A DNA stretch of 64,000 nucleotides from Porphyra umbilicalis (lineage: Eukaryota > Rhodophyta > Bangiophyceae > Bangiales > Bangiaceae): the NCBI GenBank assembly GCA_002049455.2, contig KV918867.1, positions 62,001-126,000 on the forward strand. The letters run 5' to 3'. Under the pieces are notes generated by a model. That model saw nothing but the letters and a program-made list of their open reading frames with translations, had not been told where the DNA came from and did no database searches. Below, one piece after another: positions 9,630 to 21,112 of the stretch (position 1 is the first letter of the stretch; every line of letters begins with the position of its first letter). A program made the position numbers and the translations under genes.

Positions 9630-12023
9630 CTACGCATAACTGAGCGCCCCGGCGCCCCACTCAAACCCGGGTACCTGCTCCCTACCCGGCGAGTGCGGGC
9701 GGTCGTCGCGGACGTACCCACCGAACTGGTCGTACCCCGAGGGGTCCCCCGGGTACTCCTGGGCCGACCCCCGGTCCGAGGGGCCCGGCCCCCACGACGA
9801 GCGCGGCACCCTACTTGGCGCCGCTTCCACCGCGGTGTACCCCCCAGCGGTGCAGGGGTAGCCGCCCCCATGGTAGGGCGCTGCCGAACCAGCAGGCTCC
9901 CCGGCGTACGGGGCCCGACTGGGGCCTCCGCCCGCCGAAGCCCCCGCGGGCCCAGCCGCCACCCGCCGGCCGTGCCCCTCCAAGCGGGAGGCCATCTGAT
10001 ACCCGATCGCCTCTGGGGTGGTGTCCACCAAGAACTGCTCGGCTGCAGCAGACCGGGGGGACGAGGAGTCTCGCAGTACGGCCCCCGCCCCCCGGGTAAC
10101 CCACGCCAGGGTGTCCACCAGAGAGGCAACTATCGCCTCCCCACGGGCAGCCCTCAGCGCCCCGGCCGCACTTAAGTAGGTGGTCGCCAAGGCGTGGGCG
10201 CACCGCAAGGTAACGTACCCCCAGCTGAGGCTCTGTCCCGCCCCAAGGGCCGGGTGGTACAGGACCCCCGGCAGGGCAATCGTCGGACGGCCCGACCGCC
10301 CCACGGGGGACGCCCCCGCCCGGGTGGTCCGCCGGACAGCGCCCCCACGAGCAGGGGGGCGCTCGGCAGTACCTCGGGTGCGCTTACGATGCTGGGGGAC
10401 ACTGGCCCCCGGCGCACCCCAACCCGAGTCGGGCGGGGGCGACTTCGCCGTTACTTCCGCAGAGTAGGGGTATGCCAGGTCACCCAGGCCCTCACGGAGG
10501 CCTATGCGCCCGGCCACCAGGCGTTTGTCACAGTAGACAAACGCCCGAGGCGCCTCGCCCTCCTCCCCGCCAACTCGGCGGGTCAGGGACGGCCCGGCCG
10601 CCTGCCAGTCCAAGGATTGGTGAAGGTCCAGCAACTCGCTGAGGTAGGCATGCGCGTCCGGGCCGGCCCCCTCCGCCACATTGGCGAGGCGGAGCCCCAC
10701 CAGACGCCCAACTAAGGCAGCTGGCAGATGCCAGAGGTACCCCTTAGTACGAGCGGAGGCATACCACACACCCACCACCTCCAGCACCCACTGGGTAGCG
10801 AGGATGGCCGCCGCCGGGGTAGACTCCCCCTGGCGGAGCGCAGTGCCAAAGTTGGCCACCATGCGCGGCATCCGGGCCGGGAACCCGAAGGGCACCTCCA
10901 TGGCCGACCACCAGGACGGCGGCGGGACGTAGTATGCCCGCCGCGTCGAGGTGTGGACCTGGGAGCTCTCCACTTGAGAGGCCCGCACTAGGATGCCCGA
11001 CGCATCCCGCACCCTGCGCGCGGTGCCGGCATCCTGGTGGTGGAAGTGGGGGTCCCCCTCCTCCAAGTACGGCGGGGAGCAACACGCCCACTCCCACGCC
11101 ACGACGGGCGGCACGTCGTCGGCGGTGGTCCCGTCCATGACACTGGACAGGCGCACGGCAACGCGCTCCACCCACGGCGCGTCCCCCGCCTCCTGTAGGG
11201 CGGGGAGGTCCGTCGCCACCCCTGCAGGCAGTTCGTACTGCACGGGTTGGCGCGCCAGCCAGCGCTGCCAAGCTGGGCCCTGCTTGGGCAGCGGGATCGC
11301 GGAGTAAAGCGTCCGCAAGCGGCACTCCCCAATCTAACTGGGGGCAGCCGGGGGCGTCCACTGAACCAACGCCCCCGGCCCCGCAAGCCCCGCGTCCTCC
11401 ACTGCCGGGAGGCGCCCCCGGCGCGGCACCGGCGGGGGGGACTCCTGCTATATGGGATCATCCCCCGCCTCGCCAGGCGCCGCCTCCGCCGCCGGGGGAG
11501 TGGCCGGCCGGCTGGGCGGCAGCGGCACGCGCGCCGCCGCCGAGCGGGGCCCGGCCGCGTCCTCTTCAGCCGACCGCGTCGGCGCGCTCGACGCGCGGGA
11601 GGCCGACGCCGACCCCACCGTCGACTTGGACCGGCGGGGGGGAGGCGGCGGTTGAGGTGCTTGACTTCCCGCCGCCGAGGACTCCCGGCTCGAGGGCGAG
11701 GCGTTGGCCTGGCGCGCCCGGCGGGCTGCCTTGCCCCAGGACGCCGCCACGGCCGCGCCACATGACTGGGTGGCGCCGGCCGGCGTGGCAGGTGCCGCCG
11801 CCCCCGCCCCGCCAGCCCGCGGGGTGGCTGCCGTCGAGCCCTTGGCCTTGGGGGCGCCCGTACTTTCCGGCGCCCCGCCCACCCGCTGGGACCCCGCCGC
11901 AGGGCTGCCCGACTTGACCGTAGCCGACGCCGGCGTCCCACTCGGCGCCGGCGTGGCGCGCCCCGCACTTGGGGAAGCCATCTTTTCGGTCGGCGCCACT
12001 GCCGTCGACCGCGAGGAGGCCAT
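9630..12023 (-). pseudogene. antisense ORF of Gypsy-1 (unknown product, two in-frame TAG codons)
   Basis: On the strand opposite gag-pol, between pol and the 3' LTR, one frame of 798 codons runs from 12023 to 9630 with only two interruptions, both TAG (11448-11450 and 11334-11336). The first ~190 residues are Ala/Pro/Ser-rich and probably disordered. After the second TAG comes a 562-codon stretch starting MRTLYSAIPLPKQGPAW. Its first ~300 residues have the mixed composition of a folded protein, rich in Trp, Tyr and Leu (WEWACCSPPYLEEGDPHFHH, YLSELLDLHQSLDW). The tail is Gly/Pro/Tyr-rich. I recognise no family. Antisense ORFs in this position are known from some plant Gypsy elements, but no homology is claimed. 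Confidence 0.55.
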
Positions 12024-12623
12024 AGCCGCCGAGCCCGGGTAGGGGAGACGGCGAGGGGGAGCAAAATGGGGAGGGGGGCGCCCTGCGCACAGAGGGACGA
12101 CGGGGAGGCTCTCAATTCGAGTAGCGGTTGGGGGGAACGGTGACGGCCGGTACTGGACGGCCTCCCCGTCTGTCCCCCGCCTACCCCCTTTTTATGAGCC
12201 CCTATGTAGGGACAGGAGCCCTTACCCCGGGCCCCGTCAGCCCCGCCCCGCGGGCCGCTCCCCCTGGATGACTCCCTACTGGGGGGGGGGGGGGGGGGCC
12301 CGCACGACAGCTCCCCAGGTGGGGGGGCGGGGGATGCCGTACTGGGCACCACCCCCCCTGTTGGCCCACCGCTAGCGGGCCCGCCCCGGACACGCGGCCG
12401 CACCCCTGGCCCCCGCCGCCGTGTTCACCGTATAGCGACGGCGCGTACCCCCTTGCTCCGGCGGGGGCGCCCCCACGATCCGGGGCAGCCTTCGCAGGCG
12501 AGGACCGGGGCAGCACCCGGGCCCCTCACTGGGGAGCCCGGCGGCTAGCCGTCCTGGACCGCCCGCTACACTCGTGCGGGCCCGCCCCCCCTGGCTCTGG
12601 GCCGCCGGGACGGCGACCCATTT

Positions 12624-12632
12624 AAAAGGGGG
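12624..12632 (+). other. polypurine tract of Gypsy-1
   Basis: AAAAGGGGG lies a few bases upstream of the 3' LTR, where second-strand priming occurs in LTR retrotransposons. Confidence 0.7.
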
Positions 12633-12637
12633 AATTC

Positions 12638-13362
12638 TGACGGTCCATCACATGGCCCCCACACTCGGGGATCCAGATTCCCCGGAAATATGCCCCACTA
12701 ACGCATATTTCAAAATGTTCCGTTGCCGACCCACTTGTGATCACCTTGTGGCTCACCAACCACAACCGCAATCCCAATACTTCCCTGGGACTAGTAACCC
12801 CGCCGAGCGGGCCCCTACTTAATGGCCTATTTTTGTGTAAACTCAACTTGGATTATGACTTACGTTACTTTGCGCCCCTGACCCCGGGGCGCCGCGAGGG
12901 TGTCACGTAGCACCCTTCCCCCGCCTCTACTCAAGGCGGTATTCGAAACGTTGGCCGTCCTCCGGGTTATGGGCCCAGTGGGCCCTGAGCGGAGGATTTT
13001 CCGAAGGTCCTTTGAGGGTGTCTGAGGAGGGTTTTCCGAGGGTCCTTAGAGGGTGTCTGAGGAGGGTTTTCCGAGGGTTCTTTGAGGGTGTCTGAGGAGG
13101 GTTTTCCGAGGGTCCGAGGGGAACGGATGGGATAAGAGGGTGAGGCGTGAGTGTCGCCTCGAGGCCTTCGACGCCGGCGAGTAAACTTTCGGTCACACAA
13201 CTCGTGTTTGTCGCTCGAGGCGCCTTCCCCCGGTCGACGCCGTGCGTGTGTGCTCTTCGGGGTTTTCTTCCGGGGAGATTATTCTTTGACAGGACTACCC
13301 GGCGACACGGTGTGGCTCGCCCTCCGCCTAACTGGGTGGGGTGGGCTGAGCATGTGGTCACA
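12638..13362 (+). repeat. 3' LTR of Gypsy-1
   Basis: Matches the 5' LTR along its whole length, including the minisatellite at 12991-13119. It begins TG(ACGGTCC) and ends GGTCACA, directly before the pentamer TATTT and the continuation of the host transposase reading frame. Confidence 0.85.
12991..13119 (+). repeat. 34-35-bp minisatellite in the 3' LTR
   Basis: Three and a half copies of the same unit as in the 5' LTR, with scattered single-base differences from it. Confidence 0.78.
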
Positions 13363-13990
13363 TATTTCGGCGGCCGCATCGGACGCTTTGACGGTCACCG
13401 CCTTGACGACGGCTTTTCGGCGGGTCGGTATGTGGCCGCCGGACCCGACGGTTGTTACTGGGGAGAAGCTGAGCAAGGGCGCCGACGCTTCGGTCACGAG
13501 TGTTGATGTCGAGAAGCTTACGCGTCGCCGCATCCCCTTGATGCGCAAGGACATGACGTGCGCGCGGGTGGTCAACGGGACGCTGTCGACTGCCAGCCGT
13601 GGTACGGTCCTGACCGCGCCCGAGATATTGGCGGCCCTTGAGGGGGAGGCGGCCGCCAAAGCCGCGGCCAGGAAGGCCAAGGAGGCGGGCAAGCGCGCAC
13701 GCGAGGCTAAGGCTGAGGAGAGAAAGCTGTTGGCCGTCCAGGTGGAACGACCTAAGTCGGCTAATATGCGGGCAGTGCAGGCGGCTGCACGACGTGAGAT
13801 GTGGGCGGAGTTAGCGTTTGACGCCGCGCGTGAGGGGTCATCTAGAATGCGGGCGATGGGGATGCTCGGCCCCTCCGCTTCCAAGCTGCGGCGTCGTGCG
13901 GCGGCGGCAAGGGCACGCGGTCCGTCTGCGGCCACACATCCGCTTCCACTGCACATTTGGAGGCGTGTGGTTGCTTTGCAGGCCGCCTAG
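13363..13990 (+). pseudogene. pogo/Tigger-type transposase, C-terminal part
   Basis: Continuation of the transposase cut by Gypsy-1. It resumes in the same frame as the upstream piece: ISAAASDALTVTALTTAFRR, then VGMWPPDP, matching the A-F-R-x-(T/V)-G-(I/M)-W-P block of pogo/jerky transposases. A long Ala/Lys/Arg-rich, probably coiled, tail follows and ends at TAG 13988-13990. No further break is seen in this part. The terminal repeats of the parent transposon were not identified. Confidence 0.7.
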
Positions 13991-16900
13991 GCGGCCTCGG
14001 GAAGGTAGCAAAGAACTCGTTTCTCTCCACGTGCCCTTTCACTCTAGCCCCTTGGCAACCACTCGTGGGATGGGAAGGCGGGACAGTGGAAAGCCGCACT
14101 GCCCCCCCCCAGTTGTCGACACTAGGAAGGCGGCGCAGTAGGTAATCGCGCAGCCCCCCCCCCCCATGCCGAGACCAGTGTTCTGAGGAGGGGCGTGGCG
14201 GGACAACAGCAAACCGCACCGGGGCTCATTCAACTGCGCCAGTGCCATGGTGGAACCAGTGGGCGGTGGGGGGCGCCTCACGAGACAGAAGGCCGAGACA
14301 ATCGTGTCGGTGCTCCCACCCGGAAAGCCAAATACTGGATAAAAGCGTAACTTTTTGTGACTGTAATGTGCGTTTCCAGGCGATCCGCATATGTAAACGC
14401 ATTGTGTCAAAGACTGATACAGGTCTTTTTTGACGTGCATTTTTCAGAACGAGAACAGGAGCGCCCCAGGAGAAACGGAGAAGACCACTGACCTCGTGAG
14501 GGTCCCCCCAGCTGAGCCATATGTTTTTATTCTGTGGGGGATAGGATTAAGCCTTCCCAGTGGGCGAGTTGCTAAGGATTGGGGTCAGACGGATATGTCA
14601 TGTTGCTGTCCGAGTCGGCGCCGGTCGACTGAGTCCCCTTTGTTTTTTTTGCACTAACGGCGATTTTTTTCCTGTGGACGGTAACGATACAGTGTGTTCT
14701 CGTTACAAGAGAATCGTCTACAAGGGAACATGGGTCGCGAGTGTTCCATTCCAGTTCGAGTAGGCCACTTTTATTCTTATTGAGCTGAATCAGCTGTCTC
14801 TTGTCAATAACGAGAACGCACTGCACAGCGTTTTGTCCCCGATTCCTTAAAACTGAGAACTGCAAGATTCGAACACGCCCTCCGACGGTTCGCAGAACAG
14901 TCGCACATTGATCATGCGATAAAATTGTGCCCACTTTTAGTTGATCTTGGAGACAGAGCCCGCAGTGGAGCTCAGAATTGCTCGAAGACCAACTGCACCG
15001 ATATTCAGTGGGAATCATCCTCACACCAGCACCTGCAGATTCGGCAAATGTCCGGCGAAGGTGCTGCCACATGCTCATGAAGGATCATTCCAATTCGCTG
15101 GTTCTGATCGTTCTGCGTATCGTGCTGAGAACTGTCCTCAAGTGGAAGTAAGATCATCCTGGGGATCGTGCTCAGGACTGTCCTGGCGTCGAAGTACAAT
15201 CATCCTGGGGATGGTCGTCATAGATTGAGTGAACAAGTGCGCAAGATTGATCTAGATTCCTGCCTCGAGGACTCGATCGTAGATGATAGCCTGGAGTACT
15301 TCAAGTGACATCGTGAGGAGGGTCTTCCGAAACCGTTCAGATAGCAAGACCTGCCCATGAAGCGTCGCTACTGTGCCACGAAGCGTGTGCAGAGGGAGTC
15401 TCAATGTGACTTGGTAGTCGTGCGACCGACACGCTGTTTCCCGGCGCAGAGGGGATGGGAACTGTGTAAACATGCGTCAGCTCGCACATCGAGAATACCG
15501 TAAAGTCCCGGACGCACCCAGTCCCGATTTATTAATGATTGGGCCTCCTTCACGCCCAGCTAATTCGTTCTCAGCTCAGTGGCAATCTCGTCCCGTATCG
15601 TCCAAACACAGCACGTCCCGAACTCGCAATCCCCCGGCCCCATACATGTCAGAAGCACTTGCATCAGAATATTCAATCCCATGAGTGACATGTCAGATTC
15701 GACGATGGCCATTGGTCCGAGTGTCAAAAGGATTTTGTTCACGCCGTTGACGGAATAAGTGAACATTTTGTTTGCGAAAGAGGCAGTCAGACTGTCAGAT
15801 GAACAAGTCCTCACATTTTTTCGAATGACAGACCCCGAGATGATCTGTCGGTCAGGATGACACTGCATGTGGAATGATCCTAGAATCAGTCCCGAAGATG
15901 ATCCGTTGATTAAGTCCAGAAAATGTAGTGATGAACTGCTGAATCGCACAGGTCACTCGAGAATCAGGCAATCTGAAATGTAGGATTCTCGCTGATCTAC
16001 GGAACTGTTGTGCACATGATCCTCCGAATCATGCTGAGGCCATTTCACGTGAGCTTTGCATGGCTATCTCAAAACATTCTTTTGCGTCTACTCGTGATAA
16101 AATTACGAGACAGCAAATTTAGAACTATCCCGGCCACAAAATACCGACCCGCAGTGTGTACCGTCCACAGGAAAAATCGCGCCGACTGCTTGGGACAGTA
16201 TCGATGACGTTCGTTCCGGTGGACTTGTTGCTGATTACCCAATTCTGTCCTCATCGATCAACAACGGTTCCTGGACATACGGTTCTTGTAGAACTGGCCA
16301 GTTATTGGTCAAGAGTACTTGCAAACAGCTCTCCAGCACGAATCTGAGACGTTCTATTGGCTCTCTGACGGTCAGTTTGGTGCAGATTCAAGATTCTTCT
16401 TTTTCTTGAGATTTTCTTCTGATCCAGTCCGTGTCAGATGGGCAACGGGCCCGATATCGTCGCGATATCGAGATTTTCTGGGAGATACGCAGAAAAGTGC
16501 ACAGAAACGAAGACGTCGAATAAGCGATCGGGGGCCGTACGGGCACATTCTGTAAATATCGGGCTCGGTATGCGCTGCTGCCCGTCTGATCGACCAATTG
16601 CATGTCTTCGTTCCTTGCTGTCCCACTACCGTTCCGGAGCGATGAGGACAGCATTGCGGGGTCAGCAATACAATAACGCCAATGTAACTGGCGTGCTGTT
16701 GAGCTCTGCTCGGGAATTTGACTTGAGCTTTACTTACACGCCGGCTCTTAGTGACTCAAGCTCGTGTACTTGTTGGCTTTCCGTTTCGTATGACTTGTAC
16801 TTGTTTGTACTTGATTTTTGTATCTCTTGGTGGGCTCCCCCCTTCTTGTGGTGAGCTCGGGGAGATTGTGCGTGGCGTGGTGACTGGATTATGCGGCGGT

Positions 16901-17269
16901 GGGCGGCTTAGCACAGGGGAGGCGCATGCTCCGCTTTGTGACGTGCGCCGCAGGCCCTGCACACGCGCAGAGTGGAAGTGCCTGGAGAAGCACTGGGAGC
17001 AGGTCATCCCTACGACTGGCAGAGGGGTTGCCTGGGGTATATCAGGCGGTCCTAGTGGGCCCATGACCGCAATCCAAGGAAACCAACGCATCCACCGATC
17101 TACCTCCCGCTTCACAACCGTCACGATTCGAATGTCCGATCCGACCCAATCCACCGGTTGCAACCTTTGTCCTCTTAACTAACGAGTGGCAATCGCAACT
17201 CTCCCCCCCCTCGTCCCACTGCCTCTGATTGTATGAGCTGGTTTCCGATATCCCCGGGCCCTGTCATGC
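13991..17269. other. gene-poor, less GC-rich intergenic stretch
   Basis: No ORF here resembles a protein, and composition falls from the very GC-rich surroundings to a mixed one. Contents noted: C homopolymers near 14101 and 14153, a 46-bp tandem duplication at 15121-15212, and a shared segment in inverted orientation (CCTGTGGACGGTA at 14675-14687 and its complement at 16159-16171) that might be the remains of an old inverted-repeat element. No gene or RNA is called. Confidence 0.5.
15121..15212. repeat. 46-bp tandem duplication
   Basis: Two adjacent copies, 15121-15166 and 15167-15212, both starting CGTGCT and ending ATCATCCTGGGGAT, with several substitutions between them. Confidence 0.75.
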
Positions 17270-17277
17270 CCCTCTAG

Positions 17278-18041
17278 TAGGGTTGTTGAGTGCGCCCAGG
17301 GTGCTCTTTTTGGGCGCATTTTAGGCGCTCAATGGGCGCTCAGTGGGCGCTCGAGCGCCCAGCGCCCACGGTTTCCTGGGCGCTTTGATGGGCGCTCTGA
17401 ATAATAAACGTCATAACATTTTAACTACGTGGTCGACCGAGTGCCGGACGACTCTGTCAGCAGCCTCTATGGGCGCACAGCCCTGGCTGGAGGTGCCCCA
17501 GCGGTAAGGCGGGAAGAGCCCGTCAGGAGGTGACCATGGCAGCAGCGACGGCCCTCGTCTCGGCGCCAGAGCAGCAGCATCCTTCTCAACCACCTCCGAA
17601 GACTGCAAGACATCTTTGGCAAGGATATCTACTTGGCCAAGGCTGCAGACGTGAATAGGTCGGCGTGACTGTGCATGGTGTGAGTGTGTTTATTGTCCTC
17701 ATCGCCGGACGGTCTGGTTGTCTACATCACCACCTGGAACATATTCAGCTGTTCTCTTGTTTTTCCTTGGGAGCTGCCGCTGTGGGCGGCACGCCGACAC
17801 ATTGGGGTTTGCGGATGACCGTCAACAGTCCTTCTTTCACATGCATAGAGAAATCTTCAGATGGTCGCTAGTTTCCACGAAACACAGTCAAAATGTAAGA
17901 ACAAGAGGGGGTTACCTGATCATTTATGGGTGCTACAACAAGCGCTTGATGGGCGCTCAGGGCGCACTGAGCGCTCAAAGGGCGCTCAGGGGCGCATTAT
18001 GCACCAGCGCCCCAAAAATCGGGGCGAACTCAACAAGCCTA
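17278..18041. mobile_element. non-autonomous hAT element hAT-2
   Basis: 764 bp with inverted ends TAGGGTTGTTGAGTGCGCCC and, reversed, TAGGCTTGTTGAGTTCGCCC. It is flanked by the exact 8-bp duplication CCCTCTAG (17270-17277 and 18042-18049). Both ends are filled with GGGCGCTC repeats in both orientations. The terminal TAGGGTTGT is shared with hAT-1, but the subterminal motif differs (GGGCGCTC against GGCGTG), so the two look like different families served by related transposases. No transposase is encoded. Confidence 0.87.
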
Positions 18042-18049
18042 CCCTCTAG

Positions 18050-18773
18050 TGCTTCTGTAGCAAAAGCAGGTCCCAAAACACTCCGACATTAACAACCCCC
18101 CCCCCCCCCTTCCCCTCCCCCCCCTCCCATCCTCTCCCCGCAACAGTACAGTTTGCCCCGCCCCCAACCAGTCCGGAGCACAACTCGGCCTTCGGCCCAA
18201 CGTCCGTCTTTTGACACGCCCGGGGCCACAAGCGGCCAGCGGCAGCCGGCCGTCCCCCGCACCGCGCGTGCCGCGCACTTCGGAGCGGCTACACCTCCCG
18301 AGTCGGGTGCGGCAGCCGCCGCCGCAGGTCGCCCCGCTAGCCCACCCCGCCGACCCCCCCGTCGGCCCCTGCAGAGGGACACACGCGCAACACGCAGCAC
18401 GCCCGAGTCCCCACCACGGGTTGAGGCGAGCGCACCGCCCGCCACGCGTGGCAGCGACGTCGACCGCCCTGGCAGCAGCAGAGGCCGCCGACACGGGGCG
18501 GTCCATGGGGGACGACACCCCACGCAGGTGGTCCATGCGCCCACGGCGGGGCAGCCACTTGTGTTCACGCCCACCGCCGTCGGCGGCACGCACGTCAGCA
18601 GCCGCCGGCACTGCGGTTCCACGGCGGCGGCACGCGCCACGCACGGGGACAGGCCGGCGCAGCTCCACTACCTTCGACAGCGTCGCCCACAGCCTCCGTT
18701 TTCGGGCGTCGCAGCCGTGACTGCCGCCACCCACGCCGCCGTGGCGTATAAAAGAGGCCACACGCGTCCGACC
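18050..18773. other. GC-rich segment with a TATA-like box
   Basis: Long open frames exist on both strands, as expected from the base composition, and none looks like a known protein. GTATAAAAG at 18745-18753 on the plus strand is a good TATA-box match only about 20 bases before the Copia LTR. It could be the promoter of a gene displaced by that insertion, or chance. Nothing else is seen. Confidence 0.35.
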
Positions 18774-18921
18774 TGTGAGAATAAATGCTGTATCTTCCTG
18801 TCGGGAACGGCCGGCCACCCCTGCCAACCGCCGGCCCGACTGCTATCGATCACACTGCGTCCCACCCCACCGTCAGCGGTGTGCCGTCCATGAATTACCG
18901 ACCTTACAGTGCTAATTCACA
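18774..18921 (-). repeat. 3' LTR of the Copia element
   Basis: 148 bp. On the plus strand it begins TGTGAGAATAAATGC and ends GCTAATTCACA, with perfect TGTGA/TCACA ends. It differs from the other LTR at only a handful of positions. Confidence 0.88.
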
Positions 18922-19062
18922 CTCCCCCGCACTCCCCACATCCCCATCCGCGACCCGGCCGAGCGGGGCGCCCATAGAATACCCAGTGGCGTGGAGTCCA
19001 TACTCCAGCGAGGGCAACCAAGGCGCCGGCGGCAGGGAAAACAGAGACAGGGAGGGGGTGGG

Positions 19063-21112
19063 TCAGCAACGGGAACCAAAGCGCCCCGACGCCTTCTTGG
19101 TAACACAAGCGGACCGGGGCAGCGGCAACCGCCCCGATGCCGCTGCCGCCCGGAGAGGACCCGCCCCCGTGGACTTGGTCAAGCTGTCAGTCAGCTGCAA
19201 AGAGCCGGGAAACCAAGTGATCGACGCGAGGGAGCCCAGCCGGTAGTGGTCGCGCATGTCGGCCAAGCAGGCCGGCACCTCCTTGGACCCCGTGGCCGAC
19301 GTTGAGGTGAGGGAGTCGTAGAGGGAGCGCGAGTCGACGAAAGCGTGGACCGGCAAGCCCGCTCCGACAGAGCCGTCGACCAATAGCACAGCCACGGCGG
19401 CAGCATCGAGAGCAGAGAGAAGACCCTACAGGAGGCCGAGCGCTTCGGCCGAAAAGGAGCTGTGAGTCACCTGCCGTTGACGATTGGAGGCCCACGCCAC
19501 AAGGTCGGCAGAAACACCGTCGGCCGCCGCCGCCGAGCCCGCCGCACCGACCACCCCCCCCGGCCGCACCGAGAAAGATGGCAAAGCCCGTCTGGGCCGA
19601 CGCGGAGCGAAGGGTCACCGCCGACGAGTCGGTGAAGATGTAGAGACAGCGCCCGGGAGGGGAGGGGCGGAACGTCTGGCCAAAGTCGCGCGAGAGGCAG
19701 GCTGCCGCCAACTGCTTGTTGGCGCGGACAAGGTCGGCCACGAGCGCGTGCCGGAAGTGGCGCGTGAGGACAGCCGCGCCGCACGCCGAGTGGGTCAGCG
19801 TCTGTCCCGCCGCCCAAAGCAGCGCGCCGGCCGCCCGGCGGTAGAGGGTGAGCTCCGCCGAGGTGACCGCGGCGCCCGGGGTGGCCAGGCGAGCCGCCGA
19901 CAGGGGAATGTCGTCGAGGCTGTCGACGTATGCCTGCTGGTGCACGGGGACGCACGCCGGGCGCCACTCCGACGCCGCCGTGAACGCGATGGCTAAGCCC
20001 GTGACCAAGAACGAGCCGACGGCGACGGGACCGACGGAAAAGGCCGCGCGCAACTCCGACTCAAACAGCACCACGCCCGCCGCAGTGCCCCCGAAGCGAA
20101 AATCTTCGACGTGAACCGACACTGCCAGGAGGACAGCCCCGTCCGCGATGAGCACAAATATGCCCGGGTCGGCCGCCGAGCGAAGCGCACCGAGCTTGCG
20201 CATCAGGGCAAACACGCGCTCATACCACATGCGGGGCGCATCCACCAGACCGTAAGCTCACTTCTCCAACAGCCAAATGATCCCCTGCGCTACCCCAGCC
20301 TCGGGGGCAGGGCGGACGTAGACGGGGGCCGGCCGATCGATCGGCATACCCTGCAAGAACGCGGTAGACACGTCGACCGTCCGGGGCTCCCAGCCCATCG
20401 TAGCGAGGAGAATGAGCAGCATGCGCACCGTGTAGCGCGATACGGTGGGCGAGAAGCTGTCAATGAGCGCCTTGTCCCGCTCCTGGTTGCCCCGCACGCA
20501 GAGGCGGGCCTTGAGGCGGGGGTGAATACCGGGGAGGGCGGGGGGCTTGATGGTGAGGACCCATCGCAGACTCAAGGCGCGCTGCAAAGAAGAAGACACT
20601 CCCTGATAAGCGCCTTGGACCATCCAGGCGAGCAGCTCCGCGTCCTGAGCGGCATCAAACTCGGGGCCTGCGTCTGCAGCCGACACCTCGGCGCGCAGCC
20701 GCAGCTCCCGCCGAGTGACCAGGATGGAATGAGCAACAAGAGCAGCCCAGCCCTCGTCGCATACTGAAGATGCGGCACCCGCCCGGGAGTCGAACGGCGC
20801 CGTCGGCCCGGCCGCATCCACCGCCGCCACAAGAGCCGCCGCCGCCGTAAGAACACTCGGCGGCACAAAAGCGTGACGCGAGGCCACAGAGTCCCCCATG
20901 ACGACCAAAGCCACCTCAGCCGCCGGGTCCAGCCGCCCGAGGAGCGGGACAGACGGCGCCAGAAGCAGAGCTGACGGGGCGACGGCAGCGACGGAAGCCG
21001 GCGCCGCCCCTGGCGGCACCACGGCCTTACACAGCGCCGAGAAGGCGGCGCCGACGACACCCGGGTCGGCGGCGTGGGAGGGCGCCGGGTCGGCGGCGTC
21101 GAACAGCTCCAC
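19063..21112 (-). pseudogene. pol: Copia reverse transcriptase and RNase H
   Basis: RT blocks read on the minus strand: RWVLTIKPPALPGIHPRLKA, FSPTVSRYTVRMLL, VDVSTAFLQGMPIDR, then EK-TGA-AYGLVDAPRMWYERV. The TGA at 20258-20260 is a single in-frame nonsense codon. The catalytic box reads VHVEDFRFGG, with Glu in place of the first Asp of the usual -VDD-. The frame later slips near 19400, after the connection domain, and the RNase H end is found in another frame: FVDSRSLYDSLTS ... WFPGSLQLTDSLTKS. Two independent defects affect catalysis, so the RT is inactive. Confidence 0.83.

Larger units (their letters stand above)
1434..13362 (+). mobile_element. Gypsy-1: Ty3/Gypsy chromovirus inserted in the pogo transposase gene
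   Basis: An 11.9-kb LTR retrotransposon on the plus strand, in order: 5' LTR, primer-binding site (2162-2181), gag, protease, RT, RNase H, integrase with chromodomain, an antisense ORF, polypurine tract, 3' LTR. The flanking pentamers TATTC (1429-1433) and TATTT (13363-13367) look like a target-site duplication with one mismatch. Removing the element plus one copy rejoins the transposase in frame. Pol carries several nonsense codons, two frameshifts and a hAT insertion, so this copy is dead. LTR edges are set by TG...CA and comparison of the two copies, and may be off by a few bases. Confidence 0.85.

Noticed and set aside
9630..12023. Envelope gene in Gypsy-1
   Set aside because: The region between pol and the 3' LTR has no sense ORF with a signal peptide or transmembrane segment; the long ORF is antisense.
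10988..12403. 471-codon minus ORF overlapping the Gypsy-1 antisense ORF
   Set aside because: Arg/Pro-rich low complexity in another frame of the same strand; the frame with protein-like composition is the one reported.
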